This document shows, piece after piece, positions 57,656-64,000 of a stretch of DNA of 64,000 nt (its first letter is position 1; each line of letters opens with the position of its first letter). Origin of the DNA: Vibrio bivalvicida (lineage in GTDB: Bacteria; Pseudomonadota; Gammaproteobacteria; Enterobacterales; Vibrionaceae); NCBI RefSeq assembly GCF_001399455.2, contig NZ_LLEI02000032.1, positions 423,566-487,565 on the forward strand. The letters run 5' to 3'. The notes beneath the pieces were generated by a model. The model made no database searches, was not told where the DNA came from, and saw only the letters and a list, made by a program, of their open reading frames with translations. The position numbers were made by a program, and so were the translations under genes.

Positions 57656-58816
57656 TTAGAAGCCGTACTCTAGACCCACACGAACAACAAAGATTTCCGA
57701 GTTAACGCCTTTGTCATCCTTAAGATCACGTTGTGCTACACGTACGTAAGGTACAAAGCCGTTGTGAACGTACATTAGCTGACCAGAAACAATGCTATCT
57801 TCATCATTTTGTTTAATACCAGCTTTTTCAGACTCTAAGTTAGCAGCATAGCCTAGCTTGAAGCCCCAAGGACCGTTCCAGTATTGGCCGATGACAGAGT
57901 AAGAAGCCTGCTCAGATTTCACACCCGTTGTATCTTTAGATTCACCCGCTTTGTACGCTGCTGCTAAACCAAAACCGGCAGGAAGTGAAGCTTCGAAGCC
58001 TACAATGTAACCAAAGGTATCAGCATTCACTTGATCTGCTTTTGCAGCTGACTGATATACAGTGCCAGGGGTTACGTCAGCTTCAGTGCCGACATCTTTA
58101 CAAGTTTTCCCTGGCGCTGCAGTACAAACTTCATACGATGTAGCAACACTGTCTGAAATCTTACGATCTTGCTCTGATTCAAGAGCAGCATGGATTGTAA
58201 AGCTATCACCTAACTTATAGTGAGCATTGGCGCCGTAGAAGTAGTTATCCTTCACATCTTTGTCACCACGACCTGTTGCTAGCGCGAAGCTAAAGCCATT
58301 GTAATCTTTAGAATCAAAGCGAGCCATGTCGCCATGACGGTCACGGTTGTATTTTACTGTTGAACCCCAGTCAAAGGCAGCACCTAGGCCTGGGTTCGAG
58401 TATGGCCAGTCTATGATTTCGTACATTGGTGTAAGCATGCGACCGAAACGCACTTTACCCCAATCGCCTTTAAGACCTAGGAAAGTGTCACGGTTACCAA
58501 GTGTCGCACCGTCACCGTTTTCGCCAACGTAGCCCGACTCGATCTGCACGAATACATTTAAGTCATCGAACATGTCTTTGCTTGCGCGGAAACCGATACG
58601 AGATTCATTCTCGTAGTCGTAACCAGTACTCTTGTCAGTTACAACACCAGTGCTCATTACTGTTTCATCAGTGTCGTAGTTAACAACAGAGATCGCAGCA
58701 ACACCATATGCTTCTACTTGGAAGTCACTGTTAACACCAACTTGCTTAGCCATTACACCAGTTGACGCCACTGCCACTGCTGCACCTAAAAGTGTACGTT
58801 TAAACATTTTGTCCAT
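57656..58816 (-). CDS. Gram-negative general porin (copy 2)
   Basis: 386-residue outer-membrane porin. Signal MFKRTLLGAAVAVASTGVMA (a second ATG two codons in) is followed by a barrel ending VRVGLEYGF. YENESRIGFRASKDMFDDLNVFVQIESGYVGENG and GRMLTPMYEIIDWPYSNPGLGAAFDWGS align with the porin at 33979. A loop near residues 215-245 contains two Cys (YEVCTAAPGKTCKDVG), probably an extracellular disulfide. Substrate unknown. Confidence 0.92.
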   Translation of the reverse strand: MDKMFKRTLLGAAVAVASTGVMAKQVGVNSDFQVEAYGVAAISVVNYDTDETVMSTGVVTDKSTGYDYENESRIGFRASKDMFDDLNVFVQIESGYVGENGDGATLGNRDTFLGLKGDWGKVRFGRMLTPMYEIIDWPYSNPGLGAAFDWGSTVKYNRDRHGDMARFDSKDYNGFSFALATGRGDKDVKDNYFYGANAHYKLGDSFTIHAALESEQDRKISDSVATSYEVCTAAPGKTCKDVGTEADVTPGTVYQSAAKADQVNADTFGYIVGFEASLPAGFGLAAAYKAGESKDTTGVKSEQASYSVIGQYWNGPWGFKLGYAANLESEKAGIKQNDEDSIVSGQLMYVHNGFVPYVRVAQRDLKDDKGVNSEIFVVRVGLEYGF

Positions 58817-59263
58817 GGAAAAACTCCTAAAAATGGATATAGCTGTCTTATTCTTTTTCTCACCTAAAGTTGGCCGCCGTAGGGAGAAATCATGTCCTAT
58901 GTGAAAACCTTGGATTAATCATTAATTCTCAGTTTTCGATTTCCTGCATACACACCGTGTATCCATGCTTTTCAGACTAACTTCGCAACGAAAAACATCA
59001 ACCAGAACTTAATTTTCATGTAAAAAAATATGACCAGCTACAAATTTTTATAATTCCAGTGATCCAGATCGACAATCACTCACCCCACAAGTTCATTAAA
59101 TATTTAAACTAACAAAAACAAATACTTAAATATCAAAAACTTCTAAATCATATTGAAGTGCGTCGCATAACTTTATTGAACATACACATAATTACATCTA
59201 ATCAGATCCCCATCACAGAAGAAAAAACTAGAATATGAAGAAGGGAATAGATACCTTATTTCA
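58817..59263. other. Long upstream region of porin copy 2
   Basis: About 450 bp with no gene, AT-rich throughout (59000-59180 especially). It is a reasonable target for ToxR or OmpR-type control, but I cannot point to a defined site. Confidence 0.5.
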
Positions 59264-59304
59264 AATAAAAAAAAAGCCCTATACTCTTCAGAATATAGGG
59301 CTTT
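59264..59304 (-). terminator. Terminator after the SWIM gene
   Basis: AAAGCCCTATA/TATAGGGCTTT, 11-bp stem with a 10-nt loop; on the minus strand followed by nine T residues. Confidence 0.95.
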
Positions 59305-59317
59305 CTAAGGATAGAAT

Positions 59318-62066
<2,749 letters not shown>

Positions 62067-62079
62067 CTAAAAAATGAAC

Positions 62080-62105
62080 GAAAAAAGGCTCCGAAATGGA
62101 GCCTT
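62080..62105 (-). terminator. Terminator after zipA
   Basis: AAGGCTCC/GGAGCCTT stem, loop ATTTC on the minus strand, then six T residues, 17 bp after the zipA stop. ligA must therefore have its own promoter in 61974-62079. Confidence 0.9.
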
Positions 62106-62122
62106 AATAATTAATGGTATTT

Positions 62123-63013
62123 TTAGGCTTGTTGAGCTGCTTTGAACTCTTGAATTTGAGCACGGTAGCTATCTAGACGATTTGGCGTCATTAAGTTGCG
62201 CGCATCATCCAATACATTCGCGCCTAAATCATCGGCGATCTGTTGAGCGGTTTTCAGCATCAGTTTAAAATTTTGTTCCGCGTCACCAAAGCAAGGCATG
62301 GTCATAAAGAATGAAATGCCTTTGGTGGTAAATTCAGCAGGATCATCATGTTTTAATGTACCTGGCTGCATCATATTTGCGACACTAAACAGTACCTTAC
62401 CTGTACCTGATAGATCAGCATGACGATGGAAAATGTCCATTTCACCGTAAATCAGTCCATTTTGTTGCATGCTGTCAAACAGCTTAGTTCCAACAAATGG
62501 TTGTTCGCTTGAGCAATGTACATTTAACACGATCACTTCTAGTGGCGCTTCTTCTTCCACTGGAGCAATTTCCGGCTCTTGTGCTTGCTCGGCTTGAACG
62601 ACAGAATCTATGACAGGCTCTAAAGGAGCTTCACCCACTTCTTCTACCTCATCTAAAGATTTGGTCGAAAATGAAGGTACATCCAACTCTACTTCGGCTT
62701 TTTCAACAAGAGGCGGAGTCGTTTCTGGTTGTAGTTCTTGGTAACTGTCGATCAGCGGATCTGCAATGACTTCATCTCGAGCAACAAAACCAGGCTCTTT
62801 TCGCTCTTTCTTGATGATCTCAAAATCATCCTCTGGAGCAAAGGCGCGCTCAGGTACTAAGTCCGAGTCTTCATTATCGACATCCAACTTACCAATTGGC
62901 TTGCTGCCAAATTTGGCTTTCCCTTCTTTTTTACTCGTCCATAAACCGTGGAATAGCAAAGCGGCAATCGCTAGCGCCCCGACAATTATGAGTACAAATC
63001 GCAGTTCCTGCAT
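62123..63013 (-). CDS. zipA: Cell division protein ZipA
   Basis: Anchors FtsZ to the inner membrane at the septum. The 296-residue protein has an N-terminal transmembrane helix (about 5-24, [20 protein letters not shown]), a charged then Pro/Glu/Val-rich linker (about 30-155), and a C-terminal FtsZ-binding domain (about 160-290) with [20 protein letters not shown] and [13 protein letters not shown]. It is divergent from cysZ and upstream of ligA, as usual. Confidence 0.95.
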   Translation of the reverse strand: MQELRFVLIIVGALAIAALLFHGLWTSKKEGKAKFGSKPIGKLDVDNEDSDLVPERAFAPEDDFEIIKKERKEPGFVARDEVIADPLIDSYQELQPETTPPLVEKAEVELDVPSFSTKSLDEVEEVGEAPLEPVIDSVVQAEQAQEPEIAPVEEEAPLEVIVLNVHCSSEQPFVGTKLFDSMQQNGLIYGEMDIFHRHADLSGTGKVLFSVANMMQPGTLKHDDPAEFTTKGISFFMTMPCFGDAEQNFKLMLKTAQQIADDLGANVLDDARNLMTPNRLDSYRAQIQEFKAAQQA

Positions 63014-63206
63014 TTTTAGCTCTCATTTGCTCGACATAAACTCATTATATCGAATCTGTTTAAACCTAACTTTGAGTTACTCTACCAAAACTCGCCCCTG
63101 TTTTAGAACAACTTAATGTGAGAAGTTCCTGAAATGTTGTGATTTTGAACACGCTTTTTCTTTGTTAAGATAGAAAACGTTCGTTTTTACACCACTAAAG
63201 CAAAAT

Positions 63207-63944
63207 ATGAATACACAAATTAAACAGCGTTCTGGCTTCGGCTACTTCTTCCACGGGTTGGAGCTTGCGCGCACACCTGGCATTCGCCAATTTGTTATCT
63301 TGCCGCTACTTACCAATATCATCTTAGTAGGAGGGGCACTGTACTATTTATTCTCTAATCTCGATGCTTGGATAGGGCAATTGATGGGGCAATTACCTGA
63401 GTTTCTGTCTTGGCTCAGCTATCTACTATGGCCGCTGTTAGTGCTGACTATTTTGGCGACGTTTTCCTACTTTTTTAGCACCCTGGCAAACTTTATTGCT
63501 GCACCTTTCAATGGGCTACTGGCGGAAAAGGTCGAAGAGCATTTGACCCAACAGAAGGTCAATGAAGATGGCATGATGGCAGTTATCAAAGATACCCCAA
63601 GAATCATGGCACGCGAGTGGCGCAAACTGATCTATGTGCTGCCTAAAGCCATTGGCCTGTTTTTATTGCTGCTGATCCCTGCATTGGGTCAAACTGTCGG
63701 ACCATTTTTGTGGTTCATCTTCACTGCGTGGATTTTGGCGATTCAGTACTGCGACTATCCATTTGATAATCACAAAGTACCTTTCAACGACATGCGTAAC
63801 AATTTGAAACAAAAACAAGGCAAGGCTTATAGCTTTGGTGCTTTGGTTTCTGTTTTCACTACGATTCCAATCTTGAACTTGTTTGTTATGCCAATTGCCG
63901 TCTGCGGTGCCACCTCAATGTGGGTTGCGGAGTTTAAGGAATAA
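63207..63944 (+). CDS. cysZ: Sulfate transporter CysZ
   Basis: 245-residue inner-membrane sulfate permease feeding cysteine biosynthesis. Family blocks are [28 protein letters not shown] at the start, [17 protein letters not shown] near residue 95, and the C-terminal [20 protein letters not shown]. Four or so membrane segments are visible. It is divergent from zipA, the cysZ-zipA arrangement of gammaproteobacteria. Confidence 0.95.
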   Translation: MNTQIKQRSGFGYFFHGLELARTPGIRQFVILPLLTNIILVGGALYYLFSNLDAWIGQLMGQLPEFLSWLSYLLWPLLVLTILATFSYFFSTLANFIAAPFNGLLAEKVEEHLTQQKVNEDGMMAVIKDTPRIMAREWRKLIYVLPKAIGLFLLLLIPALGQTVGPFLWFIFTAWILAIQYCDYPFDNHKVPFNDMRNNLKQKQGKAYSFGALVSVFTTIPILNLFVMPIAVCGATSMWVAEFKE

Positions 63945-64000
63945 GCGAGAAGCGAGAAGCGAGAAGCGAGAAGCGAGAAGCGAGAAGCGAGAAGCGAGAA
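63945..64000. repeat. Heptanucleotide tandem array (GCGAGAA)8, reaching the edge
   Basis: Eight perfect GCGAGAA units start on the base after the cysZ stop codon and run to the window edge, so the array is probably longer. The unit differs from the GCGAGAT variant at 14324-14414 by one base. Confidence 0.97.

Overview
The window is a stretch of chromosome from a marine Vibrio (Vibrionaceae; species not resolved). The grounds are toxRS beside divergent htpG, a polar sheathed-flagellum locus with the Vibrio-specific genes flgO, flgP and flgT plus cheV-cheR, two flagellins downstream of flgKL, sodium-era porins, and prfA-hemA-lolB-ispE-prs-pth-ychF in Vibrio order. Nearly everything reads as core chromosome; I see no prophage, integron, insertion sequence or CRISPR array.

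Layout. 1-6.5 kb: translation, haem and envelope housekeeping (prfA cut by the left edge, hemA, lolB, ispE, prs, pth, ychF). 6.6-7.8 kb: a tRNA cluster in which a Met-Leu-Gln block is duplicated and two stretches look like decaying or partially copied tRNA-Gln. 8-28 kb: flagellar region I. On the minus strand lie flgBCDE, flgFGHIJ, flgKL and two flagellins, with cheV-cheR upstream; flgA, flgM and flgN read on the plus strand, followed by flgO-flgP (minus) and flgT (plus). Sigma-54 (-24/-12) and sigma-28 promoters can be read directly in front of flgB (two), flgF, flgK, a flagellin, flgT, flgM and the other flagellin, fitting the Vibrio flagellar hierarchy. 28-35 kb: tRNA-Arg with an unknown gene, two tandem OmpA-type proteins, gltX, a DUF2057 protein and a porin. 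35.5-41.3 kb: a CueR-type copper promoter driving copA plus a DUF411 gene, a membrane-anchored winged-helix regulator and a KdgM-type porin. 41.8-48.5 kb: hemH, adk, htpG (sigma-32-like promoter), toxRS, a TSUP permease and a SelW-like protein. 48.5-51.4 kb: yfcE, then a tightly coupled four-gene operon of two DUF1538 membrane proteins, a P-II-like protein and a CBS-domain protein. 51.6-56.1 kb: yfcH, a YbbO-like reductase, cnoX/ybbN, qmcA and an NfeD protein. 56.4-59.3 kb: a small secreted peptide, a lipoprotein and a second porin. 59.3-64 kb: a SWIM zinc-finger gene overlapping an unusually long ligA, then zipA, cysZ and a heptamer repeat reaching the right edge.

The points most worth following are: (1) ligA, which joins an ordinary Vibrio N-terminal half to a divergent, AT-richer, enlarged C-terminal half with an apparently duplicated helix-hairpin-helix unit and a co-transferred SWIM gene; (2) the DUF1538-DUF1538-P-II-CBS operon, which looks like a ligand- and nucleotide-regulated two-subunit ion transporter; (3) tRNA-Gln decay and partial duplication; (4) two related heptanucleotide tandem arrays; and (5) a sigma-28-type promoter reading the wrong way between the two flagellin genes.
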